In this document: piece after piece, positions 46,377 to 59,622 of the stretch
Layout of the letters: each line of letters begins with the position of its first letter
How positions within the stretch are numbered: position 1 is the stretch's first letter
DNA from: Tetradesmus obliquus
Lineage: Eukaryota > Chlorophyta > Chlorophyceae > Sphaeropleales > Scenedesmaceae
Length of the DNA: 64,000 nt
Direction of reading: 5' to 3'
NCBI GenBank assembly: GCA_030272155.1
Contig: CP126200.1
Span: forward strand, 2,046,001 to 2,110,000
Notes under the pieces: model-generated
Seen by the model: the letters and a program-made list of their open reading frames with translations, nothing else
The model's database searches: none
What the model was told of the DNA's origin: nothing
Translations under genes and position numbers: made by a program

Positions 46377-48245
46377 ATGGTGCTTGTTACCAGCTGCAAA
46401 CCATTGTGGCTTCTCCTGGTGGTGCTGGCGCTTTCAGGCACTTTGCGCGCCTATTCCCAATCGCCTCTGGGCTACACATACTGTGCAGGAATAGCAGACT
46501 CCGATAGCCGAAACTACTGTCTACAGTATGTCAACAGCAACGAATCGGAGACCAAGTGGAACGCGGCGGTGCTATGGTCGAAGTATCGTCCTGGCCACTG
46601 TAAGCGGCTGGAACACCTTCTCTCAGCGCTCATCTGCTGCATATGAACTTGAGATGCATCTGAAGCATCAGTTTCGTGTTCTATACCGGCAGCTGCACTG
46701 TCACTGCCACTTGATGCACACTGCTGCTGCTGCTGCACCTGCAGACCAATGCGCCAACATCACAGCCTACTGCATTGTTGCGGACATGCAAGGAGAGCAG
46801 TATGGCTCCTCTTGCACAGTAGCAGCAAATGGTGCCCCTTGTAAAAACATGAATGGGGTTGTGGGCAGCTGCTGGCAAGGCATGTGCGGAGGTAAGTCCA
46901 CTGGCCCCGCAGCAGAGAGCAGCAGCAGCTGCAACAGCAGTAGTAGTGGCAGCAGCAGGCATAGTTCAGACATCATGCCAGCAATGGTTTTGGGCAATCT
47001 AATCAGATCCCAGATGGTGTACATGCAGAGCAGGCATTTGCTGCTGTTATGGTGTGATCTAGCCAGTGCAGCAGCAGCAGCAGCAGCAGCAGCTGTAAAC
47101 AGCACCAGCAACAGGCACCCAGGACTGCCGCCTCTTGCAGAAACAGGTAGAACAGAATGGAAGCAGTGGTGTGTATTATGTGTAACTCTGCATTAAGCAG
47201 CGGTCACACAGCAGCATTGCAACAACAGCAGTACCATAGCAGCAGGTGCACGGAGTAATGCTGCATAAGCTTGCAGGGGCAGCTGTGGCATCTGGTAACC
47301 ACTCAACAAGCAGCAGGCACCTTGTTGCTCAGTGCATAGCAGCGAACACAGCATGGATGCCGGGATCGCGTGGCATGGCTCCACATGCACTGCTGCTGTT
47401 GCAGACCCTGCTTCAGCAGCTAACGGGCAGTCACTAGCAGGGACAACCGCAGCAACAGCAGCAGCAGCAGCAGTGCTGCAACGCAACCCATGCCACAGCA
47501 GCTGCACCAGCAGCACACACCAACATACAGCCACATCCCGTCTTCGCCCATCACTGCCCCCACGTACATCACTGACCGTTCCCCTGCTTCACCGACTCTC
47601 TCCTGTTGCTGCTGCTGCACTGCACTGTCCTGCAAGCAGACCCAGAGCGTGTTGCAGTCAACATGCTGCTTGCTGCTGATGGCCTGCGGCCCGAGGCGCT
47701 GCCCTGGGGCCAGCAGACGCAGCACTTCAGGGAGCAAGGGCCCAGCATGGGAGCACTGGACTACGACCAGCTCACTTTTCAACAAGCAACAGCAGCAGAC
47801 GACTACAGCTACAGCGACGACGACCCACCACGCGGCAGCAGCGGGGGGCCGCAGCAGCCGCCGCTGCCGCAGCAGCCGCCGCCACGGACGCAGATCACGG
47901 ATCCCTCCGATCCCTACGGTTTGAACATCCAGCTGCCGCCGGCGCCGAAGATAACGGATCCGTTCACGCCGCGGCCGCCGTCGCCGCCGCCACCGTTCCC
48001 GCCGCCGCCGCCGCCACCCCCTGTGGAGCAGCGCGCGAGCCTCACTGTGGATATCCAGCCGGACTCTTTCACGGGGGTTGTGCCGGCGTCCTTTTTGGGC
48101 ATTAGCAGGGAGTGGACGCAGGCGGTCTGGTGGGACAAGAACTTGGCGGCGTTTGGCAACATCTTTGATGTGCTGGGGCCTGCGCCAGTAATCAGGATTG
48201 GTGGCGCCTCGCAGGAGGCACTGCTGCAGGTGAGTGAATGCATGG

Positions 48246-48281
<36 letters not shown>

Positions 48282-51200
48282 GTATAAGCTGACGTCGGCG
48301 CAGCATTCTGCCTGCACTGCAGTTGAAGGATGCATGCACAGTCACTCCAAGTTTCATCAGTGCTGCGGCGGCCGGCGGCTGTGTTGCTGCGGCCCACATA
48401 TGCTGACTCGCCATGTGTCCCTGCTGCTGCCACCGCTTCTGCAGCCGCCCAACAGCACCTACATCAACTCGCTCATCACGCTGCACTGCGCGCTGGGCGT
48501 GCGCTACATCATCGGCCTTCCGCTCTTCCAAAACGCGCCCATGCTGTCCCTAGCAGTCAAAAAGACCTTTGACGACGCCTTCAAGGACTACCCTTTCGCC
48601 ATTTTATCGTATGAGCTCGGAAACGAGCCAAACTACTGGCCGGGCACGAAGCAGGGCGGATTCCAGCCGCTCCGAGGCGCGCAAAAATGTGTGCCGGTGC
48701 AGTACAACGATCCCGCGTACGAGCTCGCCGGCACGATGGACGCGCCCACGGACAAGGCCGGAGGAGCACCTGGATATGCGATATATAAGGATTACAAGGA
48801 GCCGTATGTGCCGTACAAGCCCAGCCAGTACTGCTACACGCCGGAGTCTGTGCTGTTTGTGTCTGGCACGGAGAGCTACCAGTCCTACTTTGCGCGCGCT
48901 GCCAGGTGAGCCTCAACCTTCTGTGGCGTTGCGTAGCAGCCGTGCAACTCCAGCTTGCGCACATCAATGAGCGGCGTGCTTGCAGGAAGCGCAACAGGCA
49001 ACCAGCAGTGTAAAAGCAGTATCAACCTAAATGTGTAACACGCCAAGTGTTGCTTGCTGTCGCGCGCTGCTTGCAGGATCATCACGGGCTGTGGCGGGCT
49101 GCAGAGTGAGATGCAGGCGCTGTGGGGCTTCCCCTACTGGGGCCCACCAGGGTTCAACCGCCAGGTCATCAGCGGGCCCTCCTGGGGCGACTTCTCCAGC
49201 TTCCCCACGGAGCAGCTGGCCACCTTCTTGAAGAACAGCGACCAGTGAGTGGCGCCGAGATTACGTTATGACATGTTATGTTATGTTGTGTTGCAACACA
49301 ATTGTGCGGGGGTTGAGGTAGTCAATGTGGAGAAGTTACATGCGGCACTGCGCAGCTTGAGGTCCAAACAGGCTGTGTTGCTTGATGCAGTGCATGCTGT
49401 TGTGTTGGACAGTCATGTCAGCCGTCAAGTGTTGGTGTTGCTGCAGGTGCTACTTGTCCGAGGTTACGATGCACTACTACGGCCCCAACCGCAACACGAC
49501 CTTCAAGGCCCTCTTTGACAACCTGCTGGCTCGACCCATTCCAGATCAACCCGAAGGCCCCACAAACAAGGCCCTCATCTCAGTCGTCAAATCATACATC
49601 GACGCAGCTCGAGTGGCCAACGTCGCGCTGCGGGTATCGGAGTCCAACTCCGTGCCAGATGGCGGTCAGTCGAACTTTTCGAACACGTTGGGAGCTGCTC
49701 TGTGGACGGTTTCAACGGCCATGGAGTTTGCACGTGCTGGTGCAAGCGGGATCAACTTCCACTGGGGCAATGGGGGTGTTCCTCCTGACCCTGGGAGGGC
49801 CCCTGCATACATTGGTGTTCAAACGCTGTTTGAGAATGACGACTGGAACAAGCCGCAGCCCGCGGTTCGAATCCCGTGGTACGGCTACGTGATGTTCAGC
49901 CGGGCGCTCGGGAACAACGGCCCCGGCATGTTTTTGAACTACACCACGAACGTCAAAGCCGCCAGCAGCGACGCGATCTGCAGGGAGCAGATCTATTACT
50001 ACCCGCTGCTGGTGCCGCATGCTGGCATGGTCAGCCTCGTGGTGGCAAATGTGAACCCGAACGTCACATGTGAATTCACGGCGACGCTGCCAGGAGTACT
50101 GACGTCAGCGGCGGTTCTGCAGCGCCTGGAAGGGCCCAAGGGCTTAGATTCGGTGCCAGGAGTGACGCTGGCTGGTCAAACGTATGAGCAGACAAGGGAC
50201 GGCAGGATGAGGGGGCAGTTTACACCGGAGCTAGTGCAGCCGCATCAGGAGAGTATTCGGCAGACTGGCTGGACGTTTGATGTGCGGCCAGGGTCGGGTG
50301 TACTGGTGCAGATCCCGCTGGCAGCTGGCACGACAAACCAGCTGGGGATGGCGCCCACGACGCCGAGCTTTGTGGCGGGCGGGTCGCAGCAGGCGACGCC
50401 GGTGTCGTCTGCGACTTGGCAGCCGCCGCAGGCGCTGCAGCAGCCGCCAGTGCAGGGTAGTGGGGCGGCAGCTGCAGGAGGTGGAGGCAGCGATGCTGGG
50501 GCAGGTGCAGCAGGGGCAGCAGGGCAGCAGCCTTTTGCTGGTGCTGCTGCTGGTGTTGGTGGGGCGCCGAATTCAGCAGCAGCGCTGGGTTTGTCACCGC
50601 AAGATACAGCAGGGCTAGGCAATGTGTATGACCCTGCAGCAGGGCAGTATGTGTTCAAGGGCACGTCACCGGATGGCAGTCCAATCTACACATGGAAGCC
50701 CAATGCTCCAGCACCTAGCAGCAACAGCAGCAGCAATGGTGGCGGCATGCCTGCCGCAGGTGGTGGGCCAATGCCAGCGGCTGGCATGGCAGCATACAGG
50801 CCTGAGAGTGGCTCTTTGTCAGCAGCTGGCATGGACAGCAGCAGCAGTAGATACGGCAGCAGCGCGTTCCGCAGTAGCAGCGGCAGCACTGGCAGCAGCG
50901 GCAGCAGCAAGCCAGCGGGCGGCATAGGCTCGCTGTTTGGCGGCTTGTTTGGCAGGGGCCGGCGGCTGCTGGGTGGTGTCCTTGATGCTGCGCTGCCTGC
51001 GTCAGCGCACAGGGTACTGCTCAATCAGCTGGGCAGCCAGTATGCTGCGCAGCAGCAGCAGTTTGGCCCGCCGGTGCAGCCTGCTGCAGTTGGCTCGCTT
51101 TACAACGCTGCTCCAAGCAACACTGGCCCTGGGCAGAAGGCAGCAGCTGGCTCTGCTGCAAGCCAGTGGGGAGCTCCGGCAGCATCTGGAGTAGGCAGGG

Positions 51201-51379
51201 CCTGGCCTCAGAATGCCAATACTTCAAATATGGATGTGGGCATGTATGGTCTGGGTGGGTACACGCTGTTCCCTCCTGGGTATGACCAGGCGGCAGTTGC
51301 GAGGGCCGCTGCGCAGTGCCCTGGTATTGCCCGCATACAGGCGATCCAAGCACGGGCCAGCAGCAAGAAGCGGCTGTAA
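46377..51379 (+). CDS. Secreted glycoside hydrolase family 79-like enzyme with Pro-rich linker
   Basis: Six exons (46377-46599, 46745-46891, 47640-48229, 48445-48905, 49077-49244, 49447-51379) close in phase to 1173 aa. A signal peptide (WLLLVVLALSGTLRA) is followed by a small Cys-rich domain (residues about 74-123, YCIVADMQGEQYGSSC), then a linker with SPPPPFPPPPPPPP near residue 238. The TIM-barrel follows: SFLGISREW, VIRIGGASQ, LGNEPNYW with acid/base Glu near 381, TMHYYGP, and LRVSESNSV with nucleophile Glu near 595. After the all-beta end (about residue 820) comes some 330 residues of Ala/Gly/Ser/Gln-rich sequence. GH79 enzymes include beta-glucuronidases and heparanases; a role in algal wall or matrix polysaccharide turnover is inferred. 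A TGTAA lies at 51575-51579, 196 bp after the stop. No exon-edge arrays. Confidence 0.88.
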
Positions 51380-52223
51380 CGACAGTGGTGTGTGGCTGGT
51401 TTCAGTTCAAGCAAATTTGGCTTGCCGCCATGTGTGGTGTGTAGATTGTATGTTAGCGACGTTGCTGCAATCGCAACCCGCAAAGTCAACTGTGCTGGCA
51501 TGTCATTTTTTGGTATTTTGAGAATTATGGTGGCCCTGTGCTGCTGTTGGTTAAGGCTGTACCCATCCAGAAAATGTAAAGGGTTGAACGTACTTTGTTC
51601 AAGTCAAGCGTGCTGTGCATGCGCTGCGCAGCATCAAAATGAATGTTCGCCATCGACGCCTGGCCAAAGGCCTTCAATGTTGATGCCTAGCACTCCACAC
51701 TGAAGCTGCAGTGTTTCAGCAGCTGTCCTGGGGTTTGCGCTGTGCATCTTCGATCAGCATGCGCCCTGTATTGCAGTACGGTGCAGCTCAGCTGCATATG
51801 TTGACCAGTCCGAGGTTTGCCTGTGATGTAACACGGGACACTTGAAGGTCGCCATGTACGCAGGTCGAACCTGATCTTTATCATTCTGCATTAGATCGTA
51901 GTCCTGCCTGCATGCTCGATGAACATAGATCACTGGCCGAGTGTACGTGCCTGCTGCTTCTTAGCGCAAATTGAAGAGCTACGCGCTCCATCCGCGCTTC
52001 TACAGCTCGCCTAAGGCAACGTTAACCAAGTACGTCTACTGCATCAGCGTGATCAGCGCCTACTTCAGCTTCAGCCTCAGAGTGCTGCTGCTGACAGCAC
52101 CTGCTGCTATTGCTGCTGCTACTGCTGCTTGCATGCTGGCGTTCCTGCTCACTCTGGTCCACTTCACACCGCGAGACACAACTATTGTCATCGTATCACA
52201 CAACAGCGAGGGCGTGCAGCAGG
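51380..52223. other. GH79 3' region and armadillo-gene upstream region
   Basis: Holds the presumptive TGTAA polyadenylation signal at 51575-51579. No gene seen. Confidence 0.45.
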
Positions 52224-53723
52224 ATGTTGGTGCAGGTTTTGGCCTTGATCAGCTGCTTAGCAGCAGCAGCCGCAATAGCAGTAAGAGCAGTAGGCGTGTT
52301 CAGGGTGTTCAAGATGCAGCAGCAGGCGCCACCCCCGCATTTTGATGCTCAGGGTCAGGCCGCTGAGGTGCTGCAGCAGCAGCTTGCAACGGAGCCAGGC
52401 GGCTTTGCAGGACTTGTGCGGCAGCTGCGCAACGGCAGAGGCAAAGCAGCGCAGAGGAGAGCACTGCAGCAGCTGTGCCAGGCAGCTGATCATGATGTAT
52501 TGAGACAGCAGCTTGCAGAAGCAGCAATTTTGGTCACAGGTGTAGTGCGCTTGCTGGGAAGCAGAGAGTCAGGGTTGCAGCAAGCAGCAGCGCAATGCCT
52601 TTCCAGGCTGTCTGGCGACTGGAGAACCATCAGGCTACAGATTAGTTCAGCTCCTGGTGCTGTAGAGGGGCTAGTCAAGCTGCTGAGCAGCAGCAGCCAG
52701 CACTCGCAGGAGTTTGCAGCAGGGACGCTTTGCCACCTGGCTGTGCTTGAGGCTGTTGCAGAAGAGATTGCAGCAGAGCCAGGCGCAATTGAAGCACTGG
52801 TGCAGCTGCTGGGCAGCAGCAGTGTCGGTGTGCAACGGGCAGCAAGTGGCGCGTTGGGGAACCTTGCCCTAGCCTGCAAGCCATTGCAGCATCGCATTGC
52901 AGACGAGGAAGGGGCACTTGAGCAGCTGGTGCAGCTGCTGGGAAGCAGCAATGAAGGCGTGCAAGGGCAGGCTGCAGGGGCTCTGGAGTGCTTGACGCAC
53001 GATGATTTGGCTTTGCAAGAAAGGCTCGCAGAACAGCCAGGAGCAATGGAGGGTCTTGTGGAGCTGATAAGCAGCCGCTGCAGCCGCCGCGGCCTCGTCA
53101 GCCCTGCAGTGCTGGCAGCAGCAGCAGGGGCACTGGGCAACATTGCTCAAAGCAACGAGGATATGAAGCAGTGGGTTGCGGCAGAGCCTGGTGCGGTTGA
53201 AGAGCTTGTGATGTTGCTGTTCTACTGCAGTGATGAAGTGCAGACAGCAGCAGCATGGGCTGTCTATCATTTAGTGACTAGCGAGTTTCTGCTGTCCACA
53301 TACATGGTACTGCGACGGCATTTTCTGGCATCAAAAGCAGTTGCGAAACCTTGGGCGGCTGTTGAGCTGGTCCAGATGTTGGTGAAAGGAAGTGAAGAAA
53401 GTCAGCTGCCAGCGCTATATATCCTGCAGACTGTGGTGAGGGTGAGCCCTGCCGTGCGGCAGCTGCTGTCATCTCAGCCTGGTGTGCGGGGTGTGCTGAT
53501 GAAGCTGTTGAGCAGCCCTGACAAAAATCTACAAGAGGCAGCATCAGAGTTGCTGAGGTATGTTCCAAAGTGGATGCTGTGCGATTGTTGCCACCAACCA
53601 TCATGTAGGGGCAGCGCTGATGCCAGTGCAGAGGTTGAAAGTACAGGGCCATGTGTTGGCTGGCGGCTGTTGTGCCATGACATGGTGCTGGCTTTTTTTC
53701 AATGCTGTACTGTGGAAACATAG
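52224..53723 (+). CDS. Armadillo-repeat protein with N-terminal hydrophobic segment
   Basis: A single open frame of 499 aa from the ATG at 52224. Residues 1-29 (MLVQVLALISCLAAAAAIAV) look like a signal or anchor. From about residue 50 there are seven or eight tandem repeats of 41-43 residues, most starting GAxExLVxLL: GAVEGLVKLLSSSS, GAIEALVQLLGSSS, GALEQLVQLLGSSN, GAMEGLVELISS, GAVEELVMLLFY. Between them sit AAGALGNLA-type helices, the armadillo pattern of a protein-binding solenoid. An alternative start at 52314 would drop the hydrophobic part. The last 55 residues (from YVPKWMLCDCC) lose the pattern, and AG followed by gtatgt at 53557 could be a donor, so the true C-terminus may lie elsewhere. 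Partner and pathway cannot be read. Confidence 0.75.
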   Translation: MLVQVLALISCLAAAAAIAVRAVGVFRVFKMQQQAPPPHFDAQGQAAEVLQQQLATEPGGFAGLVRQLRNGRGKAAQRRALQQLCQAADHDVLRQQLAEAAILVTGVVRLLGSRESGLQQAAAQCLSRLSGDWRTIRLQISSAPGAVEGLVKLLSSSSQHSQEFAAGTLCHLAVLEAVAEEIAAEPGAIEALVQLLGSSSVGVQRAASGALGNLALACKPLQHRIADEEGALEQLVQLLGSSNEGVQGQAAGALECLTHDDLALQERLAEQPGAMEGLVELISSRCSRRGLVSPAVLAAAAGALGNIAQSNEDMKQWVAAEPGAVEELVMLLFYCSDEVQTAAAWAVYHLVTSEFLLSTYMVLRRHFLASKAVAKPWAAVELVQMLVKGSEESQLPALYILQTVVRVSPAVRQLLSSQPGVRGVLMKLLSSPDKNLQEAASELLRYVPKWMLCDCCHQPSCRGSADASAEVESTGPCVGWRLLCHDMVLAFFQCCTVET

Positions 53724-54328
53724 CAGTATACTGCTGCAGTTTGTGCTGGCGCTAGTAAGCAGTGTATGTGTCAAATCTTCTGATGGTTACGTCGTGCTGA
53801 CCGTTAACTGTTGAATGTTGCCCAGGCTTGCTGGTCTGGAAGTGCAACCCTCGCACGTAGCGCTGAATTTGTTGGGTGGCGTACTCCTTGTACTTTGGCG
53901 GTCAGCGCTTGGTACATGGTGTGAGGCCTCATCCCCTGGCAATGGGCTGCAGTGCATCAATGGGTGTCTTGCCGTCGTAGAGTTGGCGTGCATAACAAGG
54001 ACTGGTTTTGACTACCGCGTATTGTCAGCTGTCGTACCATAGCACGATACTGATCAGCAGTGATGCCGGCCAGCCAGGCTAAGCCAGAAGTAGCAGATAG
54101 GATTCTTGGTGCAACCAAACCCTAAACCGGGCAAAAGCAGCTGGGAATGTGCATCTGCCGTGTCCGTCACAATCAAAGTTTTTAATTTGCAATAATGCTG
54201 TGAAATACAACAGTGTAGATTCGAGTGTTGCTTAATCGCTCGTGTTGCATGTGCACTTTCACTATTACGCAGAAGCGATGCACTGCACAATAGCTATACT
54301 AAAAACACCATAGTGGTGATACGCTGAA
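53724..54328. other. Short intergenic region before the cyclic-nucleotide gene
   Basis: About 600 bp with no supported gene. Presumably armadillo 3' UTR and the promoter of the next gene. Confidence 0.4.
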
Positions 54329-57300
54329 ATGGAACTGGATGCAGTGCTGCCCATCCTGCAGAAGAAGTGAGCTCTGACTGGTACAGCAGCAGGCAGTACT
54401 GCAGCTGGGTAGCAGCAACTCGCTAATCGCACACTCCCGCACGCAGGCCGTATGACCGCAGCAGTCAGGATGTTGCTGAGCTTGCAGCGTTGTTGTCACA
54501 CAGCAACAGCTTCTTGGCGGGCATGCCACACGATGCTCTGCAGCTACTGTGCACGCTCATTGGTGAGCAGGCAAACCAAGACATCCTGCACTAACAGTGT
54601 TACCTCATACTGCCCTGTACCTCTGTCTTGGACCAAAAATGACTCTTGGACCAACTCTTGTGTGCATCTTTGGAAGCAATTGTCATGGCATGCATATCAG
54701 TGTTGCAACAGCAGCTCTGTTCAGCAGATGTACAGCAGGCTGGTGCACGTGACCACGAGTCAAGGGTCATAATTAGCATTGGTGCACTGCAGGGATGTCA
54801 CAGGTGGAAGAAGGTGCCCATGTGTACAAACAAGGCCAAGTTGGAGAGAGCATGTGAGCTGGAAAGCAGGCTTGCAGGAAACAGCAGAACTTAGTCTCGT
54901 GTCATGCAGCAGCATGACACCAGCATCCTCACACCAGCAGGCAACGGTGTCTCAGGCTGCACTTGCGTGCTGTCTTGGTTGCTGGCGACCATACTGGTTC
55001 AACACAGCGTATGTTGCAGCAGCTGACACACAGCAATGTTATGTACGGTGCTGCTGTAGGTATGTTGTGCTGAAAGGGTACTGTGCAGTGCTCAAGCAGC
55101 CACAGCTGGACAGCAGCAGCAGCAACAGCACTGGCACAGCATCACAGCCAGGCGCAGCAGCTGCCAACCGCCGCAACAGCAGCAGCAATGGCAGCAGCGG
55201 AGGCAGCCAGCATGTCTCTCGACGCACTACTATGGAACAGCAGGTGCAGCAGTTTGCGCTCGCCACTGCTGCAGTAGCTGCGCCAGCGAGCGATTCGCAG
55301 CAGCAGCTTGCTGTTGGCAATCCTGCAGCGCTTGCAGGAATGGCAGCATCTGCAGCAATGTCGCTTGCAGGAAACACTGCACCTGCAGCCGCTGCATCTA
55401 GGCGATGCACAGCAGAGTGCATGCTGAACGTGGCGCTGCCTGCTGGATCCAGGAGAGCGACTCAGCAGCAGCAGCAGCAGCAACAGCTGCTAGGAGGTGC
55501 GCCTTGGGATTGTTCAAGGCAGCTGCTTAAAGTTTGAAGAAAGAAATGACTGCAATGGTCAAGATGTCAACAGCAGCAAGTGGAAAGAGTAGTGCAACAG
55601 AGAACGTGGTTGCTGGGGTTGTATGCGACAGCCGCAGCTGTGCCCACTGTTGCACAAGCGTTCAACATGTTTCCCTGGTCTTACTCAAGCTAGCTTTTGC
55701 TGCTCTGCCCTGGCTGCTGCTGCAGAGCCCGTGCACATGGGCTGGGTGAGTGAGGGCGAGAGCTTTGGCGAGGCAGCGCTGCTCAACCCCAGCAAGCCCC
55801 GCAGCAGCAGCGTGGTGGCGGGCGATGGCGGTGTGCTGCTGGCGGTGCTGGACAGGGCAGCCTACAACAGGCTGCAGGCACAAGCGCGGGCACACCAGGT
55901 GCGCTGGCGCAAGCAACAGCAGCAGCAGCAGCTGTTGCATGGCTGTTGTGCTTCCAGAGTGTGTGTGGAATATCCGCCAGGTCCTCCACCTCGGCTGCAG
56001 TGCACGCCTTCTTCAGATATGGGCACAACCATGTATCTGATGTGTTGCTGCTGCTGTTGCTGCTGTTGCTGCTGTTTCTGCTGCATTCAGGCTGTTGCAG
56101 CCGCTGCGCTGCAGGCGCTGCTGGCGGCAGCCGCGCGCCCGCTGCTGCAGGTGCCTCCTGGCACGCGCAGCGCAGATGAGGTGGAGTGCCTGGCTGAGCT
56201 GCTTGCAGGACTGGAGGTGAGCAGCAGGGCTCACGATCCTATTTTGTGCAGTGGCCAGGTGGTGTGTGGGGCTGGCCTGTTGCATTGGGTGCAGCCCAGC
56301 CGCAGCCTACAGCAGCAGGAGAAGAGCAGCAGATGGTATTAAGCACTTCAACATGCCCCAGCGAGGATGTGCTCCCCAGCAGCAGTGGTGTGAACTGGTC
56401 GCAGCAGCTCGCTCTGACGGATGATGTTGCTGCTGTGCCTTGCTGTGTGCAGGCGTTCCGTGCGCTGCCGCAGCCTGTGCGCGCAAAGCTGGCTAAGTCC
56501 TGCCAGGCTGTCAGCCTGCCTGCAGGCGCTGTCGTGTTTGAGGAGGATCAGAAGGGTGATGCGATGTTTGTGGTGCTGTCAGGCAGCTGCCAGGTGCGGG
56601 CACGGCCACTGACAGTTCCCAGCCACTCTGACACAACAACAGCAGCAGCAGCAGCAGCTGTTACAGAAGGCTTACAGGGCTTGCAGCTGGCGGCTGGGGC
56701 AGCAGGCAGCAGCCAGCAGCAGCAGCAGCGGCGGCGGTCGACAGTGGAGGTTGCAGCGCTGGGTGGGAGCAGCAGCGGCGGCATTGGGCTGCGCGGCAGT
56801 GGTGCACGGCGCACGACGTGGGAGGGCGCGGCGTTCACTGCACAGGAGCAGGCGAGGCTGGAGGCAGTGAAGGCGGCCCTGGATGCCAACAAGCAGCAGG
56901 TAGGTGGGGGGAAGGATATGTGTACTGTGTGTAGAGTGCAGCGCTGCTGTTGTCAGGCGTGCAGTGTGAGCAAAATCTCGTGACTGCAAGTGTTTGTGGC
57001 CAGCCTTTGGTGTGTGACCTCTGTTTGCCCTCTCGCCTGCAGGCCCATGCATCCCTGGCAGGCAGTGCTGCCAGCAGCAGCGCGAAGCCCTCCGCAGATG
57101 GTGCAGCACCTCACCACGCCCACCATGACAGGGCTGTTGAGAAGGATGGGCTGTACTGGACCGCCAAGTACATGGCTGATGCCACGGCATCAGCGACAGC
57201 AGCAGATCCGCACTGGGGCCTGGAGGGAGGCATGACGCCGCTGGCGGCTGTGTTTGTGGCCAAGTGGAGGCAGCAGGTGAGACAGCGGGGCCACATGCAT

Positions 57301-59589
57301 GCACTGCTGCTGCTACTGCTGTGTTTGTGGCCAAGTGGAGGCAGTAGGTAGAGCAGTGGGGCCACGTGCATGTACTGCTGCTGCTGTGTTTGGAAAACAG
57401 CTGTTCCAGCAGCGTGCTCTGTCTACTGTGTCCTGACACAAGTGCTTCTGTGGTTGACTTGTGTGCGTGTGTGCCGGCCTGGCATGCAGATGCACAAGCA
57501 GGCTGCGGAGCAGCAGGCGCAGCAGCAGCAGGAAGACGAGGCAGACAAGGCGTATGCAGCTATGGAGGAGCTGCTGGGCAAGGCAGCAGCAAAGGCGTGG
57601 AAAGCAGCACGTGACGCATCACAAGGCACGGCAGCAGCTGGCACGCGCAACTCGCCGGCTGCTGCAGCTCGTGCTGACCCTGCTAGTGTCATCAGCAGCA
57701 CTAGCTCCAGCCGCACCACCAGCAACAAACAGCTAGAGGTGGCTGGTGCTACTTCTGCAGAGCCCAAGCACGTAGACAGCTTTGGAAGGAGCATCAGTGT
57801 GAGCAGCAGCCACAACAGCAGCTCAGGCCCAGCCACTCCAAGTGCAGCTAGCAACAACAGCAGCAGCAGCAGTAGCGCTGCGCCGACGCCCCGTGCAGCT
57901 GCTGCGACAGCCGCTGCTGCTGCAGCCGGCCTGCTGGCTGCTGCTGCCTCAGCAGCCAACCCTGCAGAGTCACTGAAGCTACAGCTGGCGGCGCTGGGTG
58001 TGCAGGATCCTGCGAATGTCAGTAAGGCGCTGCTGCAGGAGGTGGCTGCGCGTGCGGATCTGGATTGGCTGCTGGGCAGTGTGGCTGCGGCGCTGGAGGC
58101 GAGGGGGCTGCCGCGGCGGCTGAACAAGAAGAGCAGCATGAAGATCACGCGCGAGCTGAACAAGCGGTGAGGAGATAGAAGATAGGCGGATGTTGCAGGC
58201 AGTGTGGCGAAGTTCAGAGCATGTGCTGTGTGCAGCGCACCAACGCATAGTTATGAGCAGGTGTGACAGAGAGTTGTTACATGATGCGCACTAGGTGCAA
58301 AGCTTGATGGGAAGATGAGCAGTAAGGCCCCGTTGCTCGCCAGCTTGGTGTGGCTGTTGCAACTGCTGATGCTGCTGCCCGCCTGGTGTCTGCTGTTGTA
58401 TTTGCTGCAGGATGCTGGGCGGGGCGTCATGGAAGGGCTACGGGCCCAGCAAGCCAGGCAGCAATAGCCACAACAGCCAGCAGCCGGCCACAGACAGTGC
58501 AGCCGACAGCACAGATGCAGCAGCAGCTGCTGCTGCGGGGCGCCGGGCTGTGGGCTTCACAGGTGTCGCGGACTCAGCCAACAACATCAATCCAGGCAGC
58601 AGGAGCCACAGGGCGATGCGTGCCTCACTGGGTGATGATGCCGGCAGTGAGCTGGGCACTGAGGCGACTGGCCTGTCCAGCTGCGACTGGCGCAGTAGCC
58701 TAGATGGCTCCGAGGCTGCCAGCCTATGCATGAGCCTGGATGCTGACTGCGATGCTGCCGGCTATGACATGTTTGAGACCGTCAGCGTCAACTGCAGCAG
58801 GCCTGACAGGCAGCTGGTGGGTGCCAGCAGCAGCGAGGCGGGTGCAGCAGCGAGGAGTGGCGGGTCAGGGTCTGGCGGTGTGCTAAGCCCTACGGGGTTG
58901 CGGCTGCCAGGGATGGCTGCTGCTGCTGCTGCTAAGGCGCAGCAGCTAAGCCATGAGCAGTACGATGAGCAGTACGGGCCAGTGATAAGGACCCTGGGCC
59001 CTGGTGAGAGCTTTGGGGAGCTTGCGCTGCTGCAGAAGGGGGTGACGCGCACCGCCACGGTGCTGGTTACGCCGTCAGTGACACCGTCAGAGTTGGAAGG
59101 TAGCAGTGGGACTGGTCAGCTGGACAGGTTTGAAGAGGATGCAGCACCCGCAGCTGCCACTGCTGCTGCAACAGCAGCAGGAGCAGGTGGTGCACTGCTG
59201 GTGCGTGTCAGCAGGAGCTGCTACGATGCGACAGTGAGATCACTGCAGGTGAGATGCTGCTGGAAGCTGCCACATGCGGTCACAAAACGCACTGGGCACA
59301 ATGCAGCCTGCAGTGCAGTACTGCTGGTTGCTGACTGCACACCGTTTTCAAATCACTACTGCTGCATTGCTGCAGCAGCAGCAGCTGCTGCTGCTGCTGT
59401 TGCTGCAGGTTGCGACACTCAAAGAGCTGCTGTGATTCCTTGGGGGTGTGGGCCCACTGCGTGGCCTCAGCACTAAGCTGAACTGCTGCTGCTGCTGCTG
59501 CTGCCGCAGGTAGCTGCACTGGAGGAGCTGCTGGGCTTCCTTGGGGGTGCGAGCCCACTGCGTGGCTTGAGCAGGGAGGCGCTGAACAG

Positions 59590-59622
<33 letters not shown>

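Noticed and set aside
49863-49880. GGTTCGAATCCCGTGG, which looks like a tRNA B box
   Set aside because: It lies inside the conserved GH79 catalytic exon, coding AVRIPWYGY, and no A box or acceptor stem is found around it.
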